Assembly (NCBI GenBank): GCA_013396915.1
Contig: VWZL01000451.1
Location: forward strand, 94,498 to 158,497
From: Stercorarius parasiticus
Taxonomy: Eukaryota; Chordata; Aves; Charadriiformes; Stercorariidae
Direction of reading: 5' to 3'
DNA length: 64,000 bases
Part shown: positions 1 to 12,242 of the stretch, piece after piece
How positions within the stretch are numbered: the first letter of the stretch is position 1
How the letters are laid out: every line of letters begins with the position of its first letter
The notes under the pieces: generated by a model
The model's input: the letters and a program-made list of their open reading frames with translations, nothing else
Told to the model about the DNA's origin: nothing
The model's database searches: none
Position numbers and translations under genes: made by a program

Positions 1-2267
1 CTTTCCCCCTGAATTTCACTTTACTTCTTAGCAGCAGACTTAAAAAGGAGTTGGGTTTGTTTTTTTTTTATATTCTGCCTGAAACTAGCAGTGTTTTGCT
101 CTATTTTGTCATGCTGAATTACCGACTCAATGGCCGTCAGACTTAACAGTTTTCTTCTGTCACTGGAGAGCTGTTTGACAGCAGGCTCCGCCGGAGATCT
201 CCTGCTTAGGGCGATGTTTTTCTGGACAGGTGGGACAGTGCCATCTTTTCCTTGCCGTGGGGCACTTTCCTTACAAAATAATCCCCGTCATTACGTTGGG
301 CAAGGTGTTGTGGTGCAAGGGCCAAGACAATGGCAGAGCGTGTTCACTGCCGTCTTTCTCGTGTCTGAGGGTATCTGTGGCCGCTCTGCAGGGCAAGGCA
401 GTTGTGACCCACAGCTTTCCTGGTGATAAGTGTCTTTTCTTGTCACCATCTTGCATTAATAAGTGGAAGCCTTATTAATGCTTTGTGTAGAAGTTGGCTG
501 ATTCTAAGCAGATAGCACATAAAATGTTTTAGGGCACAGACAGCACTCCCTGAGTTACAGCATTCTGTTTTACGACCAAATCTTAGGATTGGAGCAACTC
601 TGGCTTCCAGTACCTCAGACCTTTATTTCTCTCGTCTTTCAATAGCTCTGTGTTCTGCCCTGGTCTGGAAAAGCAGGGGAAGCAACCCCCATGGTTAACC
701 ATCAACTGTTTTCATTCCCAGTGCTTATTTGCTCTCTAGCCAAGGATCCTATCTTGTTGCTGAAGGATAAGAGACCACCCCCTTCAGTGAAAGCAAGAAG
801 TGCCTTCACTCCTGGTGCTTATTGTCCTCTCTCCAGCCCCAGCCATAGCTCAGAGCAGGCACAGACAAGGGTGCTCTGGTCTTGCCTGCTGCCACTTGCC
901 AGCCAAGAGAAAAATATGTGAAAAATTCTTGCTCCTCTCCTTTTCTCTACCCGTGCTCCCTACCTGGGCAACAGGGCCGGAGAGCGGAGTGAAACGACGC
1001 ACACCACATATATATCGCCGAAAATCACTTTTTGCCGTAGGTTTCCTCTGTTTCTGCCTGGTCTTAGGGCTGCTCAAGGACTTCAGCCTATTAAACAGCC
1101 TTTTCCTGTGGTGCGGGGTGAGGAAAGTCAGAAATGAAAGGAATGTTTTCCTAAGACTTGCTGGTTTTATTTAGTTTGGTTCAAAATAGACCTCTGACAA
1201 GGCTAATCAGAAGCGCCAGCAAGGCACGGCATTAAGGTGGAGATGAAGCTCGTTGCTTGTGATGAGGGGAAAGTTTTCCATGACACTTTCTGTGCCGAGT
1301 TCTTTGAATTTCAGGAGTTTAACCCTGCGTGTGTGTCTGCATAGCATGTTGGATGCTTTAACCTTTGTAATGCTCCGGGAATTCCCTTCGTATCCTGCCT
1401 TTCCTCATAACCACGCACCTGGAGGCTGCTGTCCTGGGGCTTTTACTGTGGTACCCAAGTGCCCTTATCCTCAGGGTCTTGCACAGACGCATTCTCATGT
1501 GTTTTTCTGTCTGATATGTCCAGTTTCTCCAAAAAATTGATTACTATGGGTAAGTGAATCATCCTTTGTTACCCTATTTTTTTTTTCCCCTTTACCCTGT
1601 ACCTTTCAGTTTATAACCTTAGAGCCTAGTGGATAAAATAGTAGATAAATCATTGACATGGCCGATAACTATTGTACGTTACATGTGCATGGACCATGCC
1701 ATTCCTGCACCTCCTCAAGTGCGCTCCAGTCGGTGCTAACATCATCTCAGGCGGGAGCAACCAGTAATGAGTTTAAGTGGATTTTGGTGAAAACTATCAT
1801 TACTGTTGGAAAACTGCTCTGTGGACTCCCTGCTCCGCTGGAGAGGGTGGCCAGAAGACGACAGTTGTCTGGAAGACCGTATTGCTTTTGCTCCTGGCTG
1901 GTCACCAGAAAGATGGTTTTCCTTCTCTCTTTTTTTTTGTCTGTCTTTCTCTCCTTGTCTTGGTTGTGGGATTTTTGTTTTGTTTTTATTTGGGTTTTTT
2001 TTGTTTTGTTTTTATTTGGGCTTTATTTCGTTTTGTTTTGAGTTGGGTTTTCTGCTTGCTTTTGTCCCCGCTGAAATAGCTTTGAGGTCCATGCATGCCA
2101 TAAATTGTGGATTCAGCTGAAAAGAAAAAAAAAAAAAATAATTGTGCATATAAGCCTGTCTCAGATCTCTTTGTGCACCGTCCTTTGCAAAATCATCCTA
2201 TAAGCAAAATGAATCCGCGATGGTTTATAGGAAGAAACCTTGCCAGCAAATCATTTATCTGCAATAG
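1..2267. other. Gene-free flank, left end
   Basis: Only short unrelated reading frames are present, without domain similarity I recognise or paired splice sites. A T-rich repeat near 2.0 kb is the only structure seen. Confidence 0.6.
1965..2046 (+). repeat. T-rich tandem repeat
   Basis: About three degenerate copies of a 23-27 nt unit of the form ttttgttttgtttttatttg. The hydrophobic reading frames across it (Phe/Leu-rich) are products of the T runs. Confidence 0.75.
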
Positions 2268-2523
2268 GATGAGGGGAATGGTTTTAAACTGAAAGAGGGG
2301 AGATTGAGATGAGATCCGAGGAAGAAATTCTGTGCTGTGAGGGTGGCGAGCCCCTGGCCCAGGTTGCCCAGAGAAGCTGTGGCTGCCCCATCCCTGGAGG
2401 GGTTCAAGGCCAGGTTGGACGGGGCTTGGAGCAACCTGGGCTGGTGGGAGGTGTCCCTGCCCAGGGCAGGGGGTGGCACTGGGTGGGCTTTAAGGTCCCT
2501 TCTAACCCGAACCATTCTATGAT
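2268..2523 (+). repeat. CR1 LINE 3' fragment
   Basis: Body typical of avian CR1 (agcccctggcccagg, ggggcttggagcaacctggg, aaggtcccttctaaccc) ending in attctatga. 5'-truncated. The small reading frames over it are repeat, not genes. Confidence 0.9.
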
Positions 2524-5500
2524 CTGTTCAAGTCTGGAGGGTTTGGGGCTTGGTGACGTGAAATGTTGAGCAGCCTCATTGACTGAGCGGTGCAATAATG
2601 ACTTCTGTACCAATTACTGCATCCTGGAAGGGCAGTGTGCCTAAAACCACCTGATAGCAAGAGTCTACAGGGATGCAGTGTTAAAGTTGTACTTAAAGAA
2701 CTCCAAATGCAATGAAGTGAGAAAATTTATCTAAAGAAACATAAACGCTTCCAGCAGTTAAAGTTACAGAACCCTTGTCATGAACATACAGCCTTGCCTT
2801 TTTTTTTTTTTCCCAGGTCATCATTTCTCCACCTTTGCATTCTATAGATCTTTTCATAAGAAAGCACAATCAAGGAAGGTGAACAGAAGGAGGCAGAGTA
2901 GATAACACGGCAGGATATTTTTAATTTAGGTGCAATTCTGAGATACCTCTAATTTATTTTTTCTTTGATCCTGTTGCATGATGTATCTATTGATACTCTG
3001 CTGCTCTGGTTGTAAGCGTAGTGTCTTTTTACTCTGCATTATTTGAGTTTTCAGGCTACAGCTCTGAAGCAAGGGGTCTAACTATGGAAGTCAGCCTCCT
3101 CTAAGCTCTATTGGTTAAGAAATACTGTGGTACCATCCCCACACCAGAGCTTGGCTCGTGTCAGTCACTGTGCTGCTCTGGTGGAGGAGAAAGAGGAGAG
3201 CGCTGCTTCCAGCTCCGAGATTCCATGTGCAGAAGAAAATCCCGAGGGAAATCAGGCTGGCTGTCAAACCTCTGTTGACTAGCTCTGCATGGCAATAAAC
3301 TGCTGCTTTGGTTTGTTATCCCAGTGAGAGATCCACAGTTAGTGAATTTAAACTTCTGTACTATAGGTGTTTTTCCCAGTCATCTTTGTGGAACCCCTAC
3401 GCAGTGCTTCACGGACTCCCAGCGGTCCGCAGTCCTCAGTTTGAAAATCATTGTGTATAAAGATCTAGTATTGTTTCTCAGCTGTAATTTATAGCCGGTC
3501 TGTTGGGTGATGTGAATTACTTCGACGTTTCCAGTTCTGGTAGCAGTTCAGAACAAAGACCCAGCAACATCTCAGTAGACCTGCTTTGAGCCAGGAGGTT
3601 GTACTGTAGAGGTCCTTTGCAAACCATATTACTTTATAATTCTACATAGAAGAAGACGGCAGAGCTGAAGAACATAGAGATGCCTAAGAAGATGTAGAGG
3701 GCCACTGGGCAATGCAGAGAAAGGAAGAAGAAAACATACCATCATTAATTATTTTAGGATGCACCTCTTCAAGCTTCACTAATGATGTTTTACTGTTAGG
3801 AAGAAGGGGGGATCCACTGCAAAGCCAGATTTTTTGAAAGGAAATTAATTTGCAAATTCATGAAAAATTTTAACTTGTTCCGTGTCCTAATTGAAGGTTG
3901 TGCCCTCTCTGTCCACAACAGGTCGAAAGCCGTGGCTTCTTTTGACACATAGAGATAAAGATACGTATTATCGGTAACTCGCAGCATTATCTGGTGGTCA
4001 GGGTCCGCCAGGTGGCTGCTCCACAGCAGGAATGTGTTAGTGCTATTGAAATTGGTGGTTATTGTGTATACAACAAGCTTTACCAGTCAGTCCATGGAAG
4101 TTCACACTGCAGATCTGATGACTTTAAGCAGTGGATAATTCACTCTCTCCCAGGTGAATAATGACAGGACCAGAGGAAATGGTCTGAAGCTGCGGCAGGG
4201 GAGGTTTAGATTAGATATTAGGAAGAATTCCTTTACTGAAAGAGTGGCCAGGCCCTGGAACAGCCTGCCCAGGGAGGGGGTTGAGTCACCATCCCTAGAG
4301 GTGTTTAAGAAACGTGTAGATTTGGCACTTCAGAGCATGCTCTAGTGACAGAGATTGTAGGGGGTTTTTTGTGTGTGTATGGTTGGACTCGATGATCTCA
4401 AAGGTCCTTTCCAACCGTGAAGATTCTATGATTCTATGATTCTATAATCTACGCAGGGCTGCCTACATACACAAACGCTGGGCTTGAATGGTGTATTTGC
4501 CGGAGCAAGTCATCTCTCCTGAGAAACAAACTGGTAAGGAGGTGGGGACGCTTTGGAATCGGCTTTTGTACCTGTTAAATGGACATAAACGTAAAGTCTG
4601 CATGCTGAACTCCTCATCTGGGTGTTTCACATAGATAATTGTGTAAGAAGGTAATGACGAGTCGTTGAAAGGTGCCTATTAAAAAAAATAATAAAATCCA
4701 GGGCTATCACCCCATCATCTTCTTGCAGCACAGGCTGTAACGCTGTCAAGGCTTTCCATGGCACTTGTTCGAGGTTTCGTTTGGCTCCTGGAGCACAAAC
4801 CAGCCACGGCAATGAGAGGAGAACAGACTCTCTTCTGTGGCCAAGTAGGTGAAAGGCTGCGTTTGTTGCCCGGTGTAGCTTTAACAGCACAAAGAGCTTG
4901 TGTAAGGGACATAAAAGCCCTGGGTTTAATTGGGCAGTCAGGAGATGGGGGGGGGAAGAAAGGTGAGAAACAGGAAAGAAAGCATGGAAAAGGGGATATA
5001 GAGAAGCGCAAAGCAGAAGAGTTTTTGTAGGGAGCATAGACAGAAGGGGTATGTCTGCTCTTCAGGGTAATACAGAAAAGCGTAAGCTAATGAGTAAGTG
5101 AAGGGCATCTTGCTGGGTCAGCGGGGAACGGGGTAAAATGAGGGCAAATTGGTAGTTCAGGTATCTTTATGCTGTGTCACGCATTGATTTGTTAATGTAA
5201 AAGAAAGAAACTGAGGCCCTGAGAAAAGTATTTTAAAAATGTCCTAGAAATCACAACTTTTGAGTTTGTTGTCTCATCCCTTGATAGAGTTTTATGTCGA
5301 AGTTGGTAAGATCAGATAAGATGTTTTTAATCTGCCTTTTAGAAAGGAACAGAGTCTCCAATAATACCTGGAGGATGATTTTGATAGCAGCACCCAGCAT
5401 GTGGAAATGCACTGCAGCGGCGCAGTGGTCCTCATGGATGCGGGGAATATCCTCCTTTTCCCCAGTTTAATAAGCATGAGATCCATCGGTGGCCACCTGG

Positions 5501-8500
5501 TGAGGCCAGCTGGCTCCGTGGCACGTGGTGGGAAAAGAAGGCAGCAGGAGAGAGCGGTGGGCAAAGGAAGGGAGGGAGCAGTGGGAAGGACATGGAGCAG
5601 GGATGTGAAGGGGAAAGAGGAGGCGGGAATTGAGGACATTGAGAGAAAAATAGAGTGAAGATCCAATTTAGCTGCACCGTTAAACTTTTAGCTACCTTTA
5701 GTGACTCTGACAAGGAAGAATACATGCAAGGAGAGAAAGGACCTCAGGCTTTCCCTCCCTTTCACTAAAAGGAAAGGCTGAGGAGGTCAGAACTTGGGTT
5801 GAGATGGTGGATAATAAATTCAAACACAGTGGGGAACAGCTAAAGGACATCCTGAGTGGGGAAAAGGGACGTTGGAGCATGGAGCCTGAGGTGAGGGAAC
5901 CCAACGGTGGGGTAGGGATGCCGCTGCAGCATCACTTCAATAACAAAAGTAAACATCCCTTAGGGGCAGACACAAACTCTTCCTTCTGTCTCTTCCCTGA
6001 AACAAATTTCTAGCGCTTGAGCAGCAATCAGCTAATGGCTCTGAGGAGGGAACGCCCTTGGCCATCACCGTGCAGAACAGAGGGGTGCACGAGGGATGAT
6101 GTGGTTCTGCGTATCAAGAGAGATGATTCTGCACCAGAGGAAGCTGATTCAAGCAGAAAGACACCCAAGATGCTGAAGTAACGTGCAGTAATTTATCCAA
6201 AGGTAAGCGATAACTACTGTGTATTTCACCGGATGAAGAACGGATCCTTGGCTCGGGCTTTCAGGATGGAGTATTCTTCCCCTGAAGAAAGAAAAAACAA
6301 TAATCAGTTCCATGCATGGCTGCACCTTCTTTGAAATCTCAAAATTTATGTGTACCCACAAGGAAAACTCCATTTGCCTTTTTCAAGAGAAGGGAACGAC
6401 CTTTTTTCTTCATGTTAATATTTAAAACTGGGATCCCAGGCCACAGTAAAATATCTCAACCTCTTTTCTCTCTGGAGCTTGGGAATAGCGCTTCCATTTT
6501 CCAAACCATTTATATGTTGTTCTTAGGTCAGTATGAAGCCCTCAAGAAGACTGGCTTGTTAATAACACCGTGCTCCCAGTTCAGAGTTTCACTGTCCCTT
6601 ACTAATACCTCTGACTGCTATTGTCCCCTCGTTGCCTTTTGTTCTTCTGCCAGCCACCAAGAAAGTTTTTTAAGAGCAGATATTTATACAGCACTCTGTA
6701 AAACAGGGCGGTGGACAAGGCTTTTAGGTATTAAAATATGAAATGAATAGATAATAATTAGTGAGTGATGGTTTCATACCAAACGTAACAGCCTTCTATC
6801 CCCTTTGAAGTCCTGTCGTGTCTCCACATCACTCCTGGTAGAACCATCCTATTGCCATCCGCGTCCTTGAGATTCCTTACTGGACAAAATGTTTGCACAA
6901 ATGTATTTCTTAACTTGGATGTTTAGTTACAGGTGCCCGAAGACTGGGGATGTGGGAGTTGCAGGATGAAACGTGGGTGCAGAATATGCAACGTTAGAGT
7001 GCAAGAAACCCCCCTGAAAGATTTCCACTGTTGATCAACATGTCGTGAGTCTCTCCGCAATTTTTTAGGATACAAAAAGTCAAAAAAAACCCCAGGAAAT
7101 GACTTGCTTATGGAGTGGAAGTACCCCCGTAGAGAGGAAATACCAGAACCAATTGATTTTTAGTCTAGGAGGGACCTGTAAAACAAAAACCAATAAATAT
7201 TTTCTAAGTCAAAACCCAGACAAATTAAACTTTCAAGGCACAACATTTTAATAGTTAAGCAGAATATATACTAAGAATATTAATGCATTACCTTCAAGTC
7301 AAGGCTACATGCTTTTCAGGAGCACGTGTTTTAATCAAATGCTGGTTACCGTGGTGAATAAACTATTTTCTGTTCCTTATCATATAGAGCATTAGACTAT
7401 TAGAAGCCCCCTGACCTTTAGAAATCTGTGAAAAGGAAGAAACGTGAATTTCTTGGAGTCACTGTTAAATCTTCTTTAAATTTCCTTTGCTTGTAACTTT
7501 AATCAGAAAAATGTCTGTTGGAAAACGTAGGTTTTGATCTCATTCTTTTCAGATATTCTGGATAGTATTGGTCATTTTGCTTGCTCTGCTCTGATGCGTA
7601 GCTCATGATCACGTGCTACTAGAGGTGGCTAGTTAAGTTGATATATTTAAAACGAAGACAAAATGCTAGCAAAGATGTGTTTGATATTTTTTTCCTCTGA
7701 CATATCTTGAGTCGGTGACGCTTTTTCCAGTCATGGGAGAGTGGCTGAGAGCCGACTAACTTCACAAGGCCACCCACCAACAAACAAACAGAAATTCCCG
7801 TTGTGCTGCCGTCGCTGGCATGAATTTCGCATTCCGCAATGGATCTTGGGTTGGCCGTGTGGGATTATCAGGGTCGGGGCACAAACCGGTCCGGATGCCA
7901 AAGAGGCGGAGTACATAATCCCACTTGTTTAGCAGAGGAAGCAGCAGACGTTGCACGTACCCGTCAGGGTAAGAATAAGGAGAAAAAAAGCTCCATTCTT
8001 AATGCTTCCTTGTCAGCGTAATCCCATTTGTAAGAATTTGTAATTAAAAGTCCATCCTACGATGGACGATTTCGCTTCGAAACATGAAAAAACTCTAAAC
8101 AATCACTGCCTCGCTCCCTCAGTTACTAATCTTAATTTTCACCTTCTGGAGGACAAAAAAATATGCTTATTTTTATCTCCGCAAACCCAGCCCTTATGGA
8201 CAGTGATTCCTGGTTGCTTTTTCTGGCAAAATGTGAACTCCTCCCAGATCCCAATCTTCCTCTGCTAGTCCGCACTATCAGATATTCTTTCTTTCCCTCT
8301 TGGATAATTTTTGCATCTAAGTTTTAACAGTCAGTTGTTAGGGCGGAGTACTGGAGGAATTACTCCACGCGGTTAACGTGGGCTGAAGAAAAACTGTTTA
8401 TATGCGAAGAAAAAAATAATTTTTTGTTGGTAGGGAGCGTTAGCAATTCAAACAAGTAGCTCCAGGTACAATACTAGCTCATTTGATCCAAATTATTCAA

Positions 8501-11164
8501 CTATTACAGCTCATTCCCAATAATGCAACAGTTGACAAGAATAAAGGAAATATTTTTCTAGTAGCTACCCCTTTTTCTGATGTTATTTTAATCCTTCCAA
8601 TGCACCTGCCTAAGCCTGGTGCCGGAGTGGTGTTGCAGGGAGCTCTCAAGAGTTCCAGGCTCTTCCCTGCGAGGAGTATGATGCTAAAATTGGTGGTTTC
8701 CTCCTGCGTTTGCTTCATCAGCGTAGGTGTTTTAATTGCACTGGCGACCAAGCCTGCATCTTGTAAATCTTCGCACGGCAATCCCCGTGCACCCTGTATC
8801 CCACGCTTTTCTTGGGCTGAACAAAAGCCCAAGGGCTGATTCTTCTTGTTAGACTTTGCCATTTTAAACTGGTTTTTTCGGCATGTTAGTTTTCTTTTAA
8901 AATCTCCTATTTTCTGTGGGTTCAGCCCTCACCACCGATTGTTGTAACTCATTTTCCCCTGCTTTGAGATGGCAAAATAAAGGCTGCCATCCTTTCAGTC
9001 CATCTCCTCCGTTTCTTTTTATTACTTGTCTGGTCACCAGCTGCCTGAGTACATAGTAATCCCTCATCGCCCAGGTCACTTAGGTGTTTGAAAGTACGTT
9101 AAAACCAAGTCATGGTGGTGACACAAGGAGTTCTAATATATTTTCTCTGTTTTTGGATGATCTCTAGTCCCCTAGGATGCTAAGAATGAATTGCGGTCAG
9201 ATCAGAAGATTGAGTCAAAGAGCATCTCTTATCTCCCCTCGGATTTTCGGTGATCCTCGATAGCTTAGGAAGCTGGGACGCAGCTAGATCATGACAATAA
9301 GGAGAAATGGAGACGGGAGCCGTGGAGGTAAAACAAGGAGTCGGAACACTGAGAAGAAGAAATGCTGTTGGAAGACGTCTGGTTTTACCCAGTTCATTGT
9401 CTTCCAGCAAAGATTGACTCTTTGTTAATGCCACCGGTCGCAGCTGGATGCAGGATGCTAGCCAGTGAACAAGGGCAGCTGGATTTCCCTTGCAGTCTTC
9501 ATCACAAAGACATCCTTCTTGCCTCTCCGAGGCCCGCTGAGATCCTGCGTAGGGCAACGGCAGGAGAACCAACCACTGTTGACAACTGGCAGCTTGTAGC
9601 AGGACGCGAAAAACCTTCACTGCTTGGGAGGGCGATGATTCAAGTAGCCTCCACAATGTCTTATCTCGGGCTGAATCATCTACTGAGGGGAAAAGAAACA
9701 GAGCCACAGATTTTATATCAGAAGAAGCTTTGTAAGTAATTCCAAGGACTGTTGTGTAATTTGCCCGGGAGAATCCGTTAATGAGGTGTGAACATCCCTT
9801 ATAGCTTCTGGTCCTGCTGAAATCAGAGGGGAACAAGACTGCAGTTTATCAAGCTCAGTGATGCTTTTGGCTATTGTTCAGACCCCTTAAAACAAGTTTC
9901 CAAAGGTTTTACTTGTGTAGGAAGTTAGACTTTTTTTTTTTTTTTTTAATGTGGTATATAAGAAAAAGAAAACTGACCAGTGACTCCCTGTATTCGTGAT
10001 GGAAAACCAACTAAAATTTAGGACAATTGTTCTTTTGTGCAGTAGATGATAATCAGAAAAAAATAGAAATTGAAATAATTACTGCACCATTCTGAATATA
10101 ATGGTTACACTTAAAAAGATGCCAAACATAATTTATTAATGGCTTTTCTGTTTATGTTTGTGAGATGGTCAGCAGTCAACATACAAAGTAACTTAATTTT
10201 TGCTGAGATCGGGAGAGCGCCCTGCAAATGTGCAGAAGCAGGGGTGCCTTACTCAATGCATTAGCTGCAGCATTGCTAAAGGGGGGGAAATAAACCATGT
10301 TCGATCCAGTGTTTTGCAGGCATAGAATTCCAAGCTAGAACGACGGGATGTAGCAATCAGGTGCTGTTCAGTACAAGAAGGGATGCAGTCTGGTGGGCCT
10401 TCGTTTCTATGGTTACCTTCAACCGGAATTGCTGTAACTAGGTCAGATCGGAAGGTGTGAGTGAAAACAAAGAAACTGGGAATCCGTAATGAGGGTTCAG
10501 AGAGAAGACTGTTGCTACTGGGGAAAACAAGAAGGGAGCTGGATGTGGAGAGAGGCGTTTTAACGTACATTTGAAATGTATATGTATGATGTATGAAGTC
10601 CCGCACAGAGGGATCTGTGTTTTAGCATCATTCACTCTCCTAGCATTATTCAGTACCCTATTGTATGAAGAATCATCCGCAGACCACCATCAAGCAGACA
10701 GATAATGTGATATACCTGCGGTGACACCGTTCCTCCCGCTGGCTGCACATGCTGGCAGAAGCTGTAAAGATGGAAGAGCGTGAGGGATTTGCTGGAAAGG
10801 GGAAACAGACCCAAGGGGAGGGAAGATGAGGCATCCTCGTCCCAGCAGTGAGGAGAGACAGGTTGTAAAAGTAGTCTGAAAAGAAGCAGCTTGGGTGTGG
10901 ATTGCACTGCAGAGCCTACGCACCATTCCTCTGTTGATGTCTCGGGTCCTTGGCCTTTTCTGCTTGCTCCAAATCCTAAATCTGGTTCATGATATAATTT
11001 TCCAGGCTGTGTCTTTGTCTGGCATATAACATGGACCACCACGCCTCTGTCCTTTCCATCCGGGACCAGCCGCTTGGTGTGTTGATCCCTTTCCCACGTT
11101 TCTTACCTCCCCGGCACAGGACTGGGCATTTGCTGATGCTGAACTCTGTGATGTTGGATTCAAA
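2524..11164. other. Intergenic region upstream of FADS1
   Basis: Apart from the CR1 fragment at 4.2 kb I see no gene. The longest open frame (minus strand, 9180-9836, 218 codons) has no recognisable domain and ordinary non-coding composition. No exon of FADS2, expected head-to-head with FADS1 in other vertebrates, was recognised on the minus strand. Confidence 0.55.
4155..4447 (+). repeat. CR1 LINE 3' fragment
   Basis: Contains aggtttagattagatatta, cctggaacagcctgcccagg and ggtcctttccaaccgtg, and ends in three attctatgattctat octamers. It belongs to a different CR1 subfamily from the 2.3-kb copy. Confidence 0.9.
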
Positions 11165-11388
11165 CTGGAAGAGCGTAGATTTAGATTAGATATAAGGAAG
11201 GAATTCTGTGCTGTGAGGGTGGTGAGCCCCTGGCCCAGGCTGCCCAGAGAAGCTGTGGCTGCCCCATCCCTGGAGGGGTTCAAGGCCAGGTTGGACGGGG
11301 CTTGGAGCAACCTGGGCTGGTGGGAGGTGTCCCCGCCCAGGGCAGGGGGGTGGCACTGGATGATTTTTAAGGTCCCTTCCAACCCAAA
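11165..11388 (+). repeat. CR1 LINE 3' fragment close to the FADS1 promoter
   Basis: Nearly the same body sequence as the copy at 2.3 kb, so the same young subfamily. It ends in aacccaaaaaaagaaaag instead of the usual octamers, suggesting loss of the terminal repeat. It lies about 0.4 kb before the CpG island. Confidence 0.9.
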
Positions 11389-11885
11389 AAAAGAAAAGAG
11401 TAAAGGTCTTTTTCAGCCTGTCCCATCTTTCCCACCCTCCAGCACACCAACTGCTGCCCCCGGTTTGATACCATCAGCAAATCTATATAAAGGTGCGTTT
11501 ATCCCATTCCCCTGGTTGGAAGGTAGGGCATTTAAATAGCTCTGGCACCAGTATTGATACCTTGAGGAATGCATCTTGTAACCGGCTACTTTTTGAGCGA
11601 GCCAAGATGATGAGGTCTAGAGGGAGCCCCCAAATATGTCCAAAATAATTCCGTCATGTGCCTATGGCTGCACCGACGGGATGTTACAGCCTGTAACTTA
11701 TCACGGCCGGAGATGCCAGGCGGCTGCCTGTTGCGGGGGCCCCGATTTTCCTCCTTTTCGGTGATTTCCATCACCAAACCCCATCCCGGTCGCATCCCGG
11801 GGGTCGCCGCATTCCCGGGAGCGCCGCGGCCCCTCTGCCATCGCCCCGCTGCCGGCCGGGGGGGCGGGCGCAAGGCGAGCGGGGC

Positions 11886-11953
11886 CCAATGGGCGTGGGG
11901 GAATCGAGGAGAGGCGTGGCTTGGGGGCGCGGGGAGCCAATGGGAGGGCGGGG
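11886..11953 (+). promoter_or_regulatory. FADS1: CCAAT boxes and GC box upstream of FADS1
   Basis: CCAAT occurs at 11886-11890 and 11937-11941, and a GGGCGG GC box begins at 11947. All lie 100-160 nt before the ATG. The CCAAT (NF-Y) plus GC-box (Sp1) arrangement is common in TATA-less lipid-gene promoters. Function is inferred only. Confidence 0.5.
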
Positions 11954-12000
11954 TTTCGAGAGGGAAGGTGGGGAAGGAGCGCAGGGGTCCGGCGCGGGGG

Positions 12001-12040
12001 CCGAGCGGAGCCGAACCTGGCCGAGCGGAGCCGAACTGAG
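12001..12040 (+). repeat. 20-bp direct duplication in the FADS1 5' leader
   Basis: Two adjacent 20-nt units both begin ccgagcggagccgaac, with 16 identical leading bases, directly before the start codon at 12048. It is probably a slippage duplication in the GC-rich leader and may be length-polymorphic. Confidence 0.8.
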
Positions 12041-12047
12041 CCCAGTC

Positions 12048-12242
12048 ATGGAGGACGCCGAGCCGGGCCGGGCGCTGCGGCGCTTCACCTGGGAGGAGAT
12101 CCGGGAGCGGAGCGGGCGGGGGTCGCCGCCGCAGGAGCGCTGGCTGGTGATCGAGAGGAAGGTGTACGACATCAGCCACTTCTGCCGCCGGCACCCGGGG
12201 GGGTCCCGGGTCATCAGCCACTACGCCGGGCAGGACGCCACG
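12048..12242 (+). CDS. FADS1: FADS1 exon 1: cytochrome b5 core
   Basis: The exon encodes residues 1-65, from [15 protein letters not shown] through the heme-binding HPGG (49-52) to SHYAGQDAT. It is extremely GC-rich because it lies inside a CpG island. It ends in phase 0 at a gtgagc donor. The ATG context is gtcATGG. Confidence 0.92.

Noticed and set aside
2268..2613. Several short overlapping open frames on both strands
   Set aside because: All fall on a CR1 fragment and its edge.
4706..4715. atcaccccat, one base from a sterol regulatory element
   Set aside because: It lies over 7 kb from the FADS1 start and a one-mismatch 10-mer is expected by chance in 64 kb.
9180..9836. A 218-codon minus-strand open frame upstream of FADS1
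   Set aside because: No recognisable motif, no flanking exon structure and ordinary composition; likely chance. A conservation search would decide.
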